Source: Planctomycetota bacterium | GTDB lineage: Bacteria > Planctomycetota > J058 | Assembly (NCBI GenBank): GCA_016765095.1 | Contig: JAESQQ010000049.1 | Location: forward strand, 1-33,527 | DNA: 33,527 bases | Reading direction: 5' to 3' | Made by a program: the position numbers and the translations under genes | The notes under the pieces: model-generated | What the model saw: the letters and a program-made list of their open reading frames with translations, nothing else | What the model was told of the DNA's origin: nothing | Databases searched by the model: none | In this document: positions 1-7,905 of the stretch, piece by piece | Layout of the letters: every line of letters begins with the position of its first letter | Numbering within the stretch: position 1 is the first letter of the stretch

Positions 1-981
1 CGCAGGGGCGACGCGGCCCGCGACCTCGACCGTCGGGAGGCCCGCCGCCGCTGCTCGACGAGCGATCTCGAGGGGTAGCTTCCCCCGGAGGGTCTGGGCG
101 TCGAGCTGACCTTCACCGGTCACGACTAGGTCATGGGAGGACAGCCTGGCGTCGAAGCCGACCGCCTCAAGCACGAGCGGTGCGCCAGCCACGAGGCGAG
201 CTTCGCAGAGGCCGAGGAGGCCGGCTCCGATTCCACCTGCGGCGCCGGCTCCTGGCTGCTCCGCGACCTCGCGTCCGAAGTCCTTCGCGACGATCCGAGC
301 GAACTGGGCCAACGCCTCGTCGAGACGATCGACGAGCTCGGGTCCTGCCCCCTTCTGGGGGCCGTAGGTCCGTGACGCCCCTCGAGGGCCGCAGAGGGGG
401 TTGTCGACGTCGCAGGCGGCCACGATCCGGAGCTCGCTGGCGAGGCAGCCCTCGGGTCGCTCGATCCGGGCGAGATTCGCGAGGGCGAGACCTCCGGGGG
501 GCAGCTCGCGGCCCTCAGCGTCAAGGAACAGGACCCCGAGTGCGCTGGCCAGTCCGGCCCCGGCGTCGTTGGTGGACGAGCCGCCGAGGCCCAGGATCAC
601 CTCCCCGCAGCCGGCCTCGTGGGCCGCGGCCAAGAGCTGCCCCGTCCCTCGGCTCGAGGTTCGGCCAGGGTCGCGCTCCGCCCCTGCGAGGAGCTCGTGC
701 CCCGACGCGGCAGCGACTTCAACGACCCCCCGCCCGTCGGGGAGGACTCCGAACCAGGCCTCTCGCAGGCGACCCAAGGGATCCTCGACTCGGGCCGAGC
801 GGAGCTCCCCTCCGCCAGCCTTGACGAGGGCTCGAGTCGTTCCTTCGCCGCCGTCCGCGAGCGGGAGCTGAGTCACGACGCAGCCAGCGCTCACAAGGCC
901 CAAGGCGAGCGCTGCGCAGACCGCCTCCGCTTCCAAGCAGCCTTTGAATCCGTCGCTCGCGACCAGGACGCGGAGGGCCAC
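1..981 (-). CDS. glxK: Glycerate kinase, type I (GlxK/GarK family), 3' end cut by the window edge
   Basis: The enzyme phosphorylates D-glycerate with ATP in the cytoplasm, feeding glycerate into lower glycolysis. The frame is open from position 1 to a GTG at 979-981 (327 codons); about 50 C-terminal residues lie outside the window. Reading the minus strand I see the N-terminal signature VLVASDGFKGCL, then PLADGGEGTT, VILGLGGSSTNDAGAG, FLDAEGRELPPGG, CDVDNPLCGPRGA, PQKGAG and, near the edge, VVTGEGQLDAQTLRGK. These appear in the order known for the family. The GTG overlaps the TAG stop of the upstream adaptor gene by one base, so it is probably translationally coupled to it. Whether it makes 2- or 3-phosphoglycerate cannot be told from sequence. 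Confidence 0.93.
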   Translation of the reverse strand, partial: MALRVLVASDGFKGCLEAEAVCAALALGLVSAGCVVTQLPLADGGEGTTRALVKAGGGELRSARVEDPLGRLREAWFGVLPDGRGVVEVAAASGHELLAGAERDPGRTSSRGTGQLLAAAHEAGCGEVILGLGGSSTNDAGAGLASALGVLFLDAEGRELPPGGLALANLARIERPEGCLASELRIVAACDVDNPLCGPRGASRTYGPQKGAGPELVDRLDEALAQFARIVAKDFGREVAEQPGAGAAGGIGAGLLGLCEARLVAGAPLVLEAVGFDARLSSHDLVVTGEGQLDAQTLRGKLPLEIARRAAAAGLPTVEVAGRVAPA

Positions 982-2219
982 TATTCGCCTCGGGTCGGAG
1001 ATCCCACTCGAGCCGAGCCCGCGGGCGCGGTGTTCGCGCCCTCGACGGCTACGACCCGTACGCCCGCCCCTGAGCGCAGATCGTCGGGAGCCGCCACGAC
1101 GACTTGCTCACCTTCAGCAAGACCCTCGAGGACTTCGATTCGGCCACCTTGACGGACGCCCGTTCGGATTCGACGGAGGACGACGTGGGAGGTCGGGCCC
1201 CGTTCACCGCCCGCGCTTGGCTTTTCGCTTGGCTTCCCGCTTGGCTTTCCGCTTGGCTTCCCCCCGGGGCCCGGACCCGATTTGGCTGGCGGCGGGCCGG
1301 GAACGCAGACCAGGACGCGGTCCTCGCGACCCCGCACTGCGAGCGCGTCGAGCGGAATCGTGAGCGCTTTCTCGCGGCGCTCGACGATCACCTCGACGGT
1401 CGCGAAGCGGTTCAGCCGAAGGCCTGCGATTCCCTTTCGGAGGGAGACGGTCACGATCACCGTTCCGCTCTCGAGGTCGACGAGCGGCGCGACCCGGACG
1501 ACCTCACCGGGCAGCGGCGCGCTGAGTCCTTCCAATGAGACTCGGGCCAGCTGTCCTGGGTGTACGCGTTCGGCTTGAGCTTCGGGGATTCGGACTCGGG
1601 CCAAGAGTGGGTCACGGTCAGCGATCGTGAACGCGACGTCGCCGGCGCGGAGGCTTTGGCCGATCGAGACGTGGCGTTCCGTGACGACTCCGCTCAAGGG
1701 GCTGCGGACTTGAGTTTCGTCGAGGTCGAGGCGGGCTTGCTCGAGCCCTAGCTCGGCTTGCTTGAGCGCCGTCTTCGCCTGCTCGAGTTCCTCTGCGCTG
1801 CCGACTCCTTGGTCGAAGATCTGCTGAGTTCGGGCCAAGCCGCTCGTCGCGAGCCGGACTGCCAATTCGCTCTCCCGGTGGGCCAGGTTAGCTCGAGTCG
1901 GATCCAGGACTGCGAGGACCGTGCCCTTGGTGACGGTGTCGCCCGCCTCCGCAGACAGCTTCTGGACGTATCCCTCGCCTCGAACCGTGACCTCGACGCT
2001 GGCCGCGGCCTCTAGCGCTGCGTGTCCGATCAGGCGCTCTTCCACGGGTTCGACGCGCACCGTCGCGACGGCGACTGCCGGCGCGGCTGCCTGTCCTCGT
2101 CCAGACCCTCGGCGGCCCCCCTTGGCGTCGCCTTCGCAGGCCGTCAGCACAAGGGCGAGGGAGACCAGCGCGACCTCGATCCCGCGAGCTCGAGCGCGCT
2201 GGGTTCCAAAGGACTTCAC
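981..2219 (-). CDS. Lipoprotein efflux periplasmic adaptor (RND-type membrane fusion protein, HlyD/AcrA family)
   Basis: This is a periplasmic adaptor that normally links an inner-membrane RND or ABC pump to an outer-membrane channel. The 412-residue product starts at a GTG that overlaps the TGA of the upstream reductase gene (GTGA), with GGAG six bases before it. It has a hydrophobic signal segment (residues 14-27) and the lipobox LTAC, with lipidation expected at Cys28. A lipoyl-like half domain (GYVQKLSAEAGDTVTKGTVL), a helical hairpin (about 115-165), the second lipoyl half (VRSPLSGVVTERHVSIGQSL) and a beta-barrel segment follow. Near residue 330 there is a KPSG-type repeat insertion. No pump or outer-membrane channel gene is next to it; the flanking genes are a reductase and glycerate kinase, so the partner must be elsewhere or the adaptor has another role. 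Confidence 0.9.
   Translation of the reverse strand: MKSFGTQRARARGIEVALVSLALVLTACEGDAKGGRRGSGRGQAAAPAVAVATVRVEPVEERLIGHAALEAAASVEVTVRGEGYVQKLSAEAGDTVTKGTVLAVLDPTRANLAHRESELAVRLATSGLARTQQIFDQGVGSAEELEQAKTALKQAELGLEQARLDLDETQVRSPLSGVVTERHVSIGQSLRAGDVAFTIADRDPLLARVRIPEAQAERVHPGQLARVSLEGLSAPLPGEVVRVAPLVDLESGTVIVTVSLRKGIAGLRLNRFATVEVIVERREKALTIPLDALAVRGREDRVLVCVPGPPPAKSGPGPGGKPSGKPSGKPSEKPSAGGERGPTSHVVLRRIRTGVRQGGRIEVLEGLAEGEQVVVAAPDDLRSGAGVRVVAVEGANTAPAGSARVGSPTRGE
1215..1262. repeat. 12-bp coding tandem repeat (4 copies) inside the adaptor gene
   Basis: Four consecutive 12-bp units beginning at 1215, 1227, 1239 and 1251 differ at only a few bases. On the minus strand they encode repeated GKPS/EKPS tetrapeptides in a glycine/proline-rich linker between the barrel and the C-terminal membrane-proximal domain of the adaptor. 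The length divisible by three keeps the frame. Confidence 0.9.
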
Positions 2220-3166
2220 TTGGTCTCCAGGATCGTCTGGATTTGGGCCAGAGCCTCGTCACTGAGTTCGAGGTCTGCCGCTAGGCAGTTGGCGCGAACT
2301 TGCTCGGGCTTGGTAGCGCCTGTGATCACGGAGCTGACCGCCTCGGTTCGGAGGCACCAAGCTAACGCCAGGCAACAGAGCGGCGTCCCGAGTTCGCTCG
2401 CGAGCTCTCCGAGCGCCTTGACCCGGGTCAAGTTTTCGTCCGTGACGCGGTCCTTCATGAACTTGTTGAGCTTGTCGTTGGCCAGGCGGCTGTCTGCCGG
2501 GATCGCGCCGTTCAGGTATTTCCCGGTCAGGATTCCCTGGGCCAAGGGGCTGAACACGACTTGGCCGATTCCGAGGTCTGAGCTGGCGGGGATCACGTCC
2601 TCCTCGATGTCGCGTTGGAGGAGGCTGTATTGCGGCTGGTTGCTGATCGGTCGTGGCGCGAGCAGTCGATCGGCCGTCTCGCAGGCTTCGCGCAGCGTCT
2701 CGGCGTCCCAGCAGCTGACTCCCCAGTAGAGGATCTTGCCTTGGCGGATCAAGTCGTCCATGGCGCGCACGACTTCAGTCATGGGTGTCTCGGGGTCGTG
2801 GCGGTGGCACTGGTAGAGATCGAGGTAGTCGACTTTCAGTCGGCGGAGGCTCGCCTCGCAGCTCTCCATGATGTGCTTTCGGCTCAGGCCCGCGTCATTG
2901 ACCTCGTCGGACATTCGGCCAAAGACCTTGGTCCCGAGGACGATCTCGCTGCGCCGGACCCCTGCCAGCGCTTTGCCGAGGAAGCTCTCGGCCGCGCCTT
3001 TGGCGTAGACGTCGGCTGTATCGAAGAAGTTGACTCCAGCGTCGAGGGCTGCTCGGACGCACTCGCGTCCCGCCGCGTCGTCGACTGCGTTTCCATAGGT
3101 CAGCCAGGACCCGAGGCTGATCGTGCTGACCTTGAGTCCGCACTCGCCCAATCGCCGGTACTTCAA
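2216..3166 (-). CDS. Aldo/keto reductase, Kv-beta/YghZ-like
   Basis: The product is an NADPH-dependent oxidoreductase of the aldo/keto reductase superfamily, 316 residues and full length for the family. The catalytic tetrad is visible: Asp49 and Tyr54 in FFDTADVYAKGAAE, Lys80 in LGTKVFG, and His121 in DLYQCHRHD. Further family signatures are GLSRKHI, WGVSCW, FSPLAQGILTGKY and a C-terminal SSVITGATKPEQV cofactor-binding segment. The sequence resembles the potassium-channel beta-subunit-like group more than the xylose/aldose group. The start is a TTG (3164-3166) with a GAGGAGA ribosome-binding site four bases upstream (3171-3177), which decides the start. It is the first of three overlapping genes (reductase, adaptor, glycerate kinase). 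The physiological substrate is unknown. Confidence 0.93.
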   Translation of the reverse strand: MKYRRLGECGLKVSTISLGSWLTYGNAVDDAAGRECVRAALDAGVNFFDTADVYAKGAAESFLGKALAGVRRSEIVLGTKVFGRMSDEVNDAGLSRKHIMESCEASLRRLKVDYLDLYQCHRHDPETPMTEVVRAMDDLIRQGKILYWGVSCWDAETLREACETADRLLAPRPISNQPQYSLLQRDIEEDVIPASSDLGIGQVVFSPLAQGILTGKYLNGAIPADSRLANDKLNKFMKDRVTDENLTRVKALGELASELGTPLCCLALAWCLRTEAVSSVITGATKPEQVRANCLAADLELSDEALAQIQTILETK

Positions 3167-3216
3167 TTCGTCTCCTCGTGGTGAAGGGGGCTGATTGTAG
3201 GCGGGGATCGCGTGGG

Positions 3217-4503
3217 TTAGTAGAACGCGACGGGCAACAGGTAGGCGTGGTGGGCGAACAGGCCGGCGGCCCCTCTCCAGCCGAAGTATTGGCTGAAGAA
3301 CACGAAGAACACGTAGGTCCCAGCGCTCGGGAGCGCGATCGCGAGGCCCACCAAGCGCAGGATCCAGTGCGAGACGCCCTCCCGAGCGGCTCGGGACTGA
3401 GCCCAGCCCGCCGCAATTCGTCCCGGCAAGAGGGCGAGGAGGAAGAGTCCAGCGGGAAGCCAGAGCGCGTCGCGAGGCAGGAGCTCGATCTTGAAGAAGT
3501 AGAGCGGCAACGCCAACGCGAGAGTCAACGTGAGCGCGATCGCCGTGGAGAAGGGAGCTCTGCGAATGTTTGCGCGGATCGCCCAGATCTCAAAGCCTGC
3601 CTTGAGTCGATCTTCCTGGGCAACGCGGGCCTGCGCGACGAGGGCGGGCCGGAGGGCGAGGACGAGCGTCAGCGCCCCGAGGAGCCCGAGCAGGGGGAAC
3701 CGCTTGCCCGAGGCGAGCAGGAGGGAGGGCGGTCCAAGCCAGGCCACGCCAACGACGAAACCCATGAAGCCCAGCCTGAGGTAGTGCGCGGGGCGGAGCG
3801 AGGTGGCATAGGTCACGAAGTCGCGCGGCAGGCTCGCGTCTGGGTCGCGGCGGGCTTTCCAGAGGGTTCGCAAGTTGTGGATCGGACGGACGAAGTTCCA
3901 GAGTCGACCTCGCCCAGCTGCGAGCGCGATCAGGCCGTGCAGCCCAGCCAGGGCCCCATAGATCACCGTCGCCCGGGCGAGCCCGAGCGACGTCGCGGAG
4001 CTCGGGTCGAGGATCTTGGCGTCGGTGGCGTAGCTCGAGAGGACGAGGAAGGGGATCGCGAGAAACCCAATCCCGAGGAGCCCAGCGCCCCAGGGCACCG
4101 CCTTGCGCAACCCGGGCAACACGCCCCCGAGCCCCTCCCCTCGACTCAATCGGCCCTCGGCCTCGAGGAGCCAGCCCAGCGCAGCGAACTGCACGACGGG
4201 GATCGAGGCCACGAAGGCTAGACCGGCCAGGAGGCCGAACCCACCGATGAGGAACACCCAGAGGGCGTCCCAGGCCTTCTGGGTCGTGCCCCAGACACCC
4301 AAGCGCTCCGGCTCGGGGGGGTCAGCCGGAGGGGGCTCCGAGGGCGCAAATCGATTGGGCGGCGCGGGCTCGGAGGCGGCGAGCGCGTCGGGTTCGGGCG
4401 CGAGGGCTGGGGGAGCGGTCGCGGCGGGCTCGAGCTGAGGCGTCTCAGGCCCCGGTTGAGGAGGCTTTAGGGAAGGATCGGGCGGGTTTAGCACAGGAGA
4501 CAC
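3217..4503 (-). CDS. Multi-pass membrane protein of unknown function with Pro/Ala-rich N-terminus
   Basis: I do not recognise a named function. The 428-residue product begins with about 85 residues rich in Pro, Ala and Glu that look disordered and cytoplasmic. After that come eight or so hydrophobic segments, for example ALWVFLIGGFGLLAGLAFV, LLGIGFLAIPFLVLSS, FMGFVVGVAWLGPPSLLL, LGALTLVLALRPALV, TAIALTLTLALALPLYFF and GTYVFFVFFSQYFGW. Polar, Arg-rich loops between them (LWNFVRPIHNLRTLWKARRD) probably face the cytoplasm. The annotated GTG start has only a weak site; a second in-frame GTG at 4492-4494 has GGGAG eight bases upstream and may be the true start. The gene lies 33 bp downstream of the sugar-phosphotransferase gene and 50 bp before the reductase gene. 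Confidence 0.8.
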   Translation of the reverse strand: MSPVLNPPDPSLKPPQPGPETPQLEPAATAPPALAPEPDALAASEPAPPNRFAPSEPPPADPPEPERLGVWGTTQKAWDALWVFLIGGFGLLAGLAFVASIPVVQFAALGWLLEAEGRLSRGEGLGGVLPGLRKAVPWGAGLLGIGFLAIPFLVLSSYATDAKILDPSSATSLGLARATVIYGALAGLHGLIALAAGRGRLWNFVRPIHNLRTLWKARRDPDASLPRDFVTYATSLRPAHYLRLGFMGFVVGVAWLGPPSLLLASGKRFPLLGLLGALTLVLALRPALVAQARVAQEDRLKAGFEIWAIRANIRRAPFSTAIALTLTLALALPLYFFKIELLPRDALWLPAGLFLLALLPGRIAAGWAQSRAAREGVSHWILRLVGLAIALPSAGTYVFFVFFSQYFGWRGAAGLFAHHAYLLPVAFY

Positions 4504-4504
4504 T

Positions 4505-4534
4505 CCCGGCTCTACCGGGGCCGACCTGGGTCGG
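4505..4534. repeat. Two adjacent small inverted repeats in a 33-bp intergenic gap
   Basis: CCCGG (4505-4509) pairs with CCGGG (4515-4519) across CTCTA, and CCGACC (4521-4526) pairs with GGTCGG (4529-4534) across two bases. Together they nearly fill the gap between the sugar-phosphotransferase stop and the next gene start. No T-run follows on the minus strand, so an RNA processing or translation-initiation role is as likely as termination. Confidence 0.45.
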
Positions 4535-4536
4535 TT

Positions 4537-6246
4537 TCATTCCAACGCGACTCGCAGCCAGCGGACTTGAAGCCCCGCACCGAGCAGGGCGCCCACCAGC
4601 GGGTCGTCTTCTTGTCGCGGGCCGGGAACGACGACGACCTCGGCTTGGTGTTCGCGGAGGGAGGCCAGGGTTGCCGGAGGGCTGCCGCCAGGCGCAAGCA
4701 CGCCGACGAGATCAAGGGCTGAATCGCTCTCGAGCGCCTCCTCGAGGAGCGGCCGAAGGTCGGGCGAAGCGAGCAGCACCGCGCGTTGCTTGCGCCCCGA
4801 GAGGCGGAGGAGGGACTCGCGGAGCAAGCGGAGGGCAGACCGGCTACCCACGACGGCCAGCAGGCTCAAGACCCAGTCGATCGCGATCACGCCGCGGGAG
4901 TAGTTCTCGAAGCGATCGAGCACGGTCGCGGCCAGCACGATCAGGAGGCTCGCAAGGCTGATCGCCTTCAGGACTCGCACCACGTCTTCGAACCGGATCG
5001 TGCGCCAAAAACCTCGGTAGAGCCGAAACAGGAGGAGCGCTGTGATCTTGCTCCCGATCACGAACGGGAGGCCGGGAAAGCCGCTCTCGCTCAGGTAGAA
5101 GGGGAGGGCGGGCCCACCCTCAGGCAACTCGAGCCCTCCAAAGCGGAGCGCGTAGGCGCCCAGCCAGCAGCCGCTGAGGATCGCGACGTCGACCAAGAGC
5201 TCGACTCCGTACAGGATCGCGGGGTGCCGGGAGCGGGCCACGACCGCCCGTCCGCTCGAATCGCGATAGACGGCCACGTCTCCCAGCAAGACACCCAGCA
5301 GGACGAGCACGATCCCTGCGATCACGACGCTCAAGAGCGTGGTTCCCAAGGACCCGCGAGCGGCCGCGAGCCCGATTCCACCGAGGATCGTGGCCGCGCC
5401 GTAGAGGACGAGCACGGTCCGACGGGGGCTGAGGCCGAGCGCCATCAGCCTGTGTGTGCTGTGGTCGCGCCCCCCCTGAAGAAAGGGCCGATTCGCGGCT
5501 CGCCGGCTAACCCAAACCAGGGCGGTGTCGAAGAGCGGAATCCCGAGGACGCAGGCCGGCGCGATCAGCTGGCGGAGTCCTCCGTCGGTTGGAATCCGAA
5601 CGGCGAGACCGGCCAAGGAGAACCCGAGCAAGAGGCTGCCTGCGTCTCCCATGTAGATCCGAGCTGGAGGGAAATTCCAGACCAGAAAACCCAACGCGGC
5701 CCCGGCCGCGACGAGAGTCGCGAAGGCGACTGTCGCGGACCCGCCGCCCATTGCAAAGCAAAACAAGGCCGCGATCGCCGCCACCCCTGCGGCGCTTCCG
5801 TCCATGTTGTCGAGGAGGTTGAGGGAGTTTGACATTCCGATGTACCAACCGGCAGTCACGATCCAGGCCAGCCATTGGGGCCCCTCCAAAATCAGCGGAG
5901 CGGGACCCGTGTCAAGAGGTCCCCAGACGACCCATAGGGCGGCGACAGCTTGGACGAGCAGCTTGACCTTGGGGGAGAGCTCTCGGCGATCGTCGACGAG
6001 CCCAAGGAGAAACAGGGCGGTGGCGGCCAGCGCCAAGTCCCACGAGCAAGCGGCGAGGCCGACGATCAAGACGGCGTAGATCGCGACGCCTCCGCCGAGC
6101 GCGACGGGGCGCTGGCTCCAGCGTTCGGCCTTCGGGCGCGAGACGAAGTCGATCCTCTGCGCGATCCCCATCCCGGCACGGGTCAGGAGCGCACCCGTCA
6201 GCGTGGCGCCGATCAAGGTCAGGAAGTGAAAGGGTTCTAGATTCAC
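4537..6246 (-). CDS. Polyprenol-phosphate sugar-1-phosphotransferase (WecA/TagO/MraY family) fused to a CapD-type membrane module
   Basis: The N-terminal half (residues 1-320) should transfer a HexNAc-1-phosphate from a UDP-sugar to undecaprenyl phosphate at the inner membrane, the first step of a surface polysaccharide. It has family motifs DDRREL (85-90), NSLNLLDNMDG (140-150), MGDAGS (199-204) and the nucleotide-sugar loop RDHSTHR (260-266). The second half (about 340-569) has four hydrophobic helices with LYRGFWRTIRFEDVVRVLKA and RGVIAIDWVLSLL, typical of the N-terminal region of CapD/WbaP-like polysaccharide proteins. It ends in a Rossmann-like stretch (RAVLLASPDLRPLLEEAL) without the catalytic epimerase that follows in CapD. 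I chose the GTG at 6244-6246 because homology begins there; the frame stays open about 83 codons further upstream but reads as low-complexity, unconserved sequence. Confidence 0.88.
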   Translation of the reverse strand: MNLEPFHFLTLIGATLTGALLTRAGMGIAQRIDFVSRPKAERWSQRPVALGGGVAIYAVLIVGLAACSWDLALAATALFLLGLVDDRRELSPKVKLLVQAVAALWVVWGPLDTGPAPLILEGPQWLAWIVTAGWYIGMSNSLNLLDNMDGSAAGVAAIAALFCFAMGGGSATVAFATLVAAGAALGFLVWNFPPARIYMGDAGSLLLGFSLAGLAVRIPTDGGLRQLIAPACVLGIPLFDTALVWVSRRAANRPFLQGGRDHSTHRLMALGLSPRRTVLVLYGAATILGGIGLAAARGSLGTTLLSVVIAGIVLVLLGVLLGDVAVYRDSSGRAVVARSRHPAILYGVELLVDVAILSGCWLGAYALRFGGLELPEGGPALPFYLSESGFPGLPFVIGSKITALLLFRLYRGFWRTIRFEDVVRVLKAISLASLLIVLAATVLDRFENYSRGVIAIDWVLSLLAVVGSRSALRLLRESLLRLSGRKQRAVLLASPDLRPLLEEALESDSALDLVGVLAPGGSPPATLASLREHQAEVVVVPGPRQEDDPLVGALLGAGLQVRWLRVALE

Positions 6247-6606
6247 GGGCCTCGACTTCCGCGAACACGAGGAAGTGCAGGGCGGAGCTTGGAACTGGTG
6301 AAGATACTCGCCACCCAGCGCCCGTTCAAAGGAGTTAGGTCTCGAGTCCGCAAGGTGGGCGGGCTGCTCTCGCCGTTCGTCGTCGCCGAGCACCTCGGTC
6401 GACCACCCATTGGGCTCTTGCGGCTGCCTTGTTGCTTCGGTGGACCGGTCGGGAAGACAGGCAGCCGGCGATTTTCCGGGGGAACAACTCCCCAAGAGGA
6501 TGGTGCTTCGCTGAGCTGGAGTGGCTTCGTAAACAGGGGTGGAAGCTGGCTGGACCCCATTCGATTTGGGGTCATTGGAAGGCCTACTTCACCAGACTGG
6601 AAGGAC

Positions 6607-6635
6607 TTGCGGTGGCAAGAAGAGCGAAGTATAGT
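6607..6635 (+). promoter_or_regulatory. Sigma70-like promoter driving the pilM operon
   Basis: TTGCGG (6607-6612) and TATAGT (6630-6635) are separated by 17 bases, the optimal spacing. Transcription would begin near 6642, giving a leader of about 240 nt that contains the hairpin and the 15-bp repeats. Confidence 0.6.
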
Positions 6636-6652
6636 CCCGATCCTGCATGGGG

Positions 6653-6674
6653 AAGGGGGGGCTTAACCCCCCTT
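6653..6674. repeat. Perfect inverted repeat in the pilM leader
   Basis: AAGGGGGG (6653-6660) and CCCCCCTT (6667-6674) form an 8-bp stem with the loop GCTTAA. It begins about ten bases after the predicted transcription start. No T-run follows, so it is more likely a 5'-end RNA stabiliser or a protein-binding site than a terminator. Confidence 0.65.
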
Positions 6675-6747
6675 GAATGGGACGGTTCTGTGGGGATTCT
6701 TAGCCTTGGATGCGCTCGACGCAACCCTTGGGTGAAGACACTCCTAG

Positions 6748-6807
6748 GCCAAAATCGGTCAAGCCAAAATCGGCCAGGCCAAAATCGGCCAGGCCAAAAT
6801 CGGCACG
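6748..6807. repeat. Four 15-bp tandem repeats upstream of pilM
   Basis: Units with the core GCCAAAATCGG start at 6748, 6763, 6778 and 6793, an exact 15-bp period. The middle two are identical (GCCAAAATCGGCCAG) and the outer ones vary at the edges. They lie in the predicted untranslated leader. The pilM frame stays open across them and would read as repeated PKSAR. Confidence 0.92.
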
Positions 6808-6867
6808 GGATCGCGGGTGGGCAACGGGGGATCAGTCGGTCCTACGTTCACCACCACGCGAAGCACT

Positions 6868-6875
6868 AGGGAGGA
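6868..6875 (+). promoter_or_regulatory. Ribosome-binding site deciding the pilM start
   Basis: AGGGAGGA lies five bases before the GTG at 6881. It places the start exactly where PilM homology begins, rather than at the ATG 57 codons upstream (6710). Confidence 0.8.
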
Positions 6876-6880
6876 CGAAG

Positions 6881-7903
6881 GTGTTCGGCAGGAACAAGCG
6901 AATCCTCGCGTTGGACATTGGCTCCAGCGACATTAAGGCGCTCGAAGTCAACGACGCGGGTGGCAAGATCGAGTTATCGAACTTCGCCTGTACGAAGATT
7001 GGCAACCAGAACGAGACGATCTTCGCGATCCGCGAGATCATGCGGCGGTCAGCTTTCAAGACCAAGCGCTGCGTGACCTCAGTCTCTGGGCGCTCAGTCA
7101 TCGTGCGCTACGTCAACATGGCCCAAATGGGCGAGCAGGAGCTGAAGCAGGCGATTCGATTCGAGGCGGACAAGTACATCCCCTTCGAGGTCGACGAAGT
7201 CGTTATGGACACTCAGATCCTCGAGGAGGAGATCGCCGACGGATCCGGCGAAATGAAGGTCCTCTTGGTCGCGGTTCGTAAGAACCTGATCGAAGAGCAC
7301 CTTCACCTCTTGCAAGAGGCAGGACTTCAATCGGCGATTATCGACGTTGACGCCTTCGCCCTCGGGAACGCCTTCGAAATGCGCGCTCGCGAGTCGGGCG
7401 GGCTCAGCCCCGAGAAGGTCGTGGCCTTGATCGACATTGGCTCGAACAAGACCAACATCAACATCCTCAAGGGCGGCACGAGTTACTTCACTCGTGAGGT
7501 CTATCTCGCTGGAAACGACTTCTCCGAGGCCGTCTCCCGCAAGTTCAACTTGGACGGCCAAGAGGCAGAGCGCCTCAAGTGCAACCCAGACGACCAAGCC
7601 GCCGACGTCGAGGAGGCGATCCTGCCGACCCTCGACGACTTGGGCAACGAGATTCAGCTCTCCTTCGACTACTTCGAGAACCAGTTTGATCGGGTCGTCG
7701 AAGAGGTCTATATCTCGGGGGGCTCTGCTCAGTTGCCGGGTCTCCAACGGGCCTTTGAGGGTGCGTTCGAGAAGAGTGTCGTGTTCTGGGACCCCCTCGA
7801 GTCGCTGGTCATTAAGCCAGGCCTCGACGAGAAGGCGATCGGTGCCTTGGCGGGTCAACTTGCAGTCTCGGTTGGCCTCGCCAGCCGAGTCCGGAGGTGG
7901 TAG
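6881..7903 (+). CDS. pilM: Type IV pilus/secretion assembly protein PilM, actin-like ATPase
   Basis: PilM is a cytoplasmic actin-fold ATP-binding protein that binds the N-terminal tail of PilN and couples the inner-membrane alignment complex to the motor. The 340-residue product has the first phosphate loop ALDIGSSDIKALEV near the N-terminus, the conserved PilM helix RFEADKYIPFEVDEVVMD, the second phosphate loop ALIDIGSNKTNINI and the adenosine motif YISGGSAQLPGL. Length and motif order are normal for the family. The pilN coding region begins right after the pilM stop, and the pilN ribosome-binding site lies inside the last pilM codons, so translation is likely coupled. An alternative upstream start would add a repetitive basic extension; I consider it unlikely. 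Confidence 0.95.
   Translation: MFGRNKRILALDIGSSDIKALEVNDAGGKIELSNFACTKIGNQNETIFAIREIMRRSAFKTKRCVTSVSGRSVIVRYVNMAQMGEQELKQAIRFEADKYIPFEVDEVVMDTQILEEEIADGSGEMKVLLVAVRKNLIEEHLHLLQEAGLQSAIIDVDAFALGNAFEMRARESGGLSPEKVVALIDIGSNKTNINILKGGTSYFTREVYLAGNDFSEAVSRKFNLDGQEAERLKCNPDDQAADVEEAILPTLDDLGNEIQLSFDYFENQFDRVVEEVYISGGSAQLPGLQRAFEGAFEKSVVFWDPLESLVIKPGLDEKAIGALAGQLAVSVGLASRVRRW
7893..7900 (+). promoter_or_regulatory. Ribosome-binding site of pilN, embedded in the end of pilM
   Basis: GGAGGTGG precedes the ATG at 7906 by five bases. The GTG within this site (7897) is also in frame but would lack its own site, so ATG 7906 is preferred. A further ATG at 7915 begins exactly at the conserved MIEINLLP but is 14 bases away. 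Confidence 0.8.
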
Positions 7904-7905
7904 CC

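Larger units (their letters stand above)
6247..6880. other. 634-bp divergent intergenic region before pilM
   Basis: This region separates the minus-strand polysaccharide gene from the plus-strand pil cluster. Its right half holds a sigma70-like promoter (6607-6635), a G/C-rich hairpin (6653-6674), four 15-bp tandem repeats (6748-6807) and the pilM ribosome-binding site. In its left half (6247-6600) I see no gene, RNA or clear promoter. Frames open through this region give compositionally odd proteins without motifs. Confidence 0.6.

Noticed and set aside
3178-4221. Plus-strand open frame of 347 codons opposite the membrane-protein gene
   Set aside because: It is rich in Glu, Arg, Gly and Pro in the way expected from the complement of GC-rich coding DNA. 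The minus-strand frame gives clear membrane helices instead.
4786-5832. Plus-strand open frame of 348 codons opposite the sugar-phosphotransferase gene
   Set aside because: It is hydrophilic shadow sequence without motifs; the minus strand carries all catalytic motifs of the WecA family.
6247-6495. 83-codon N-terminal extension of the sugar-phosphotransferase
   Set aside because: The extension is Pro/Ser/Arg/Cys-mixed without hydrophobic pattern; family similarity begins at the GTG at 6244-6246.
6710-6880. 57-codon N-terminal extension of PilM containing PKSAR repeats
   Set aside because: There is no ribosome-binding site at the ATG at 6710, and a very good one stands before the GTG at 6881, where PilM homology starts.
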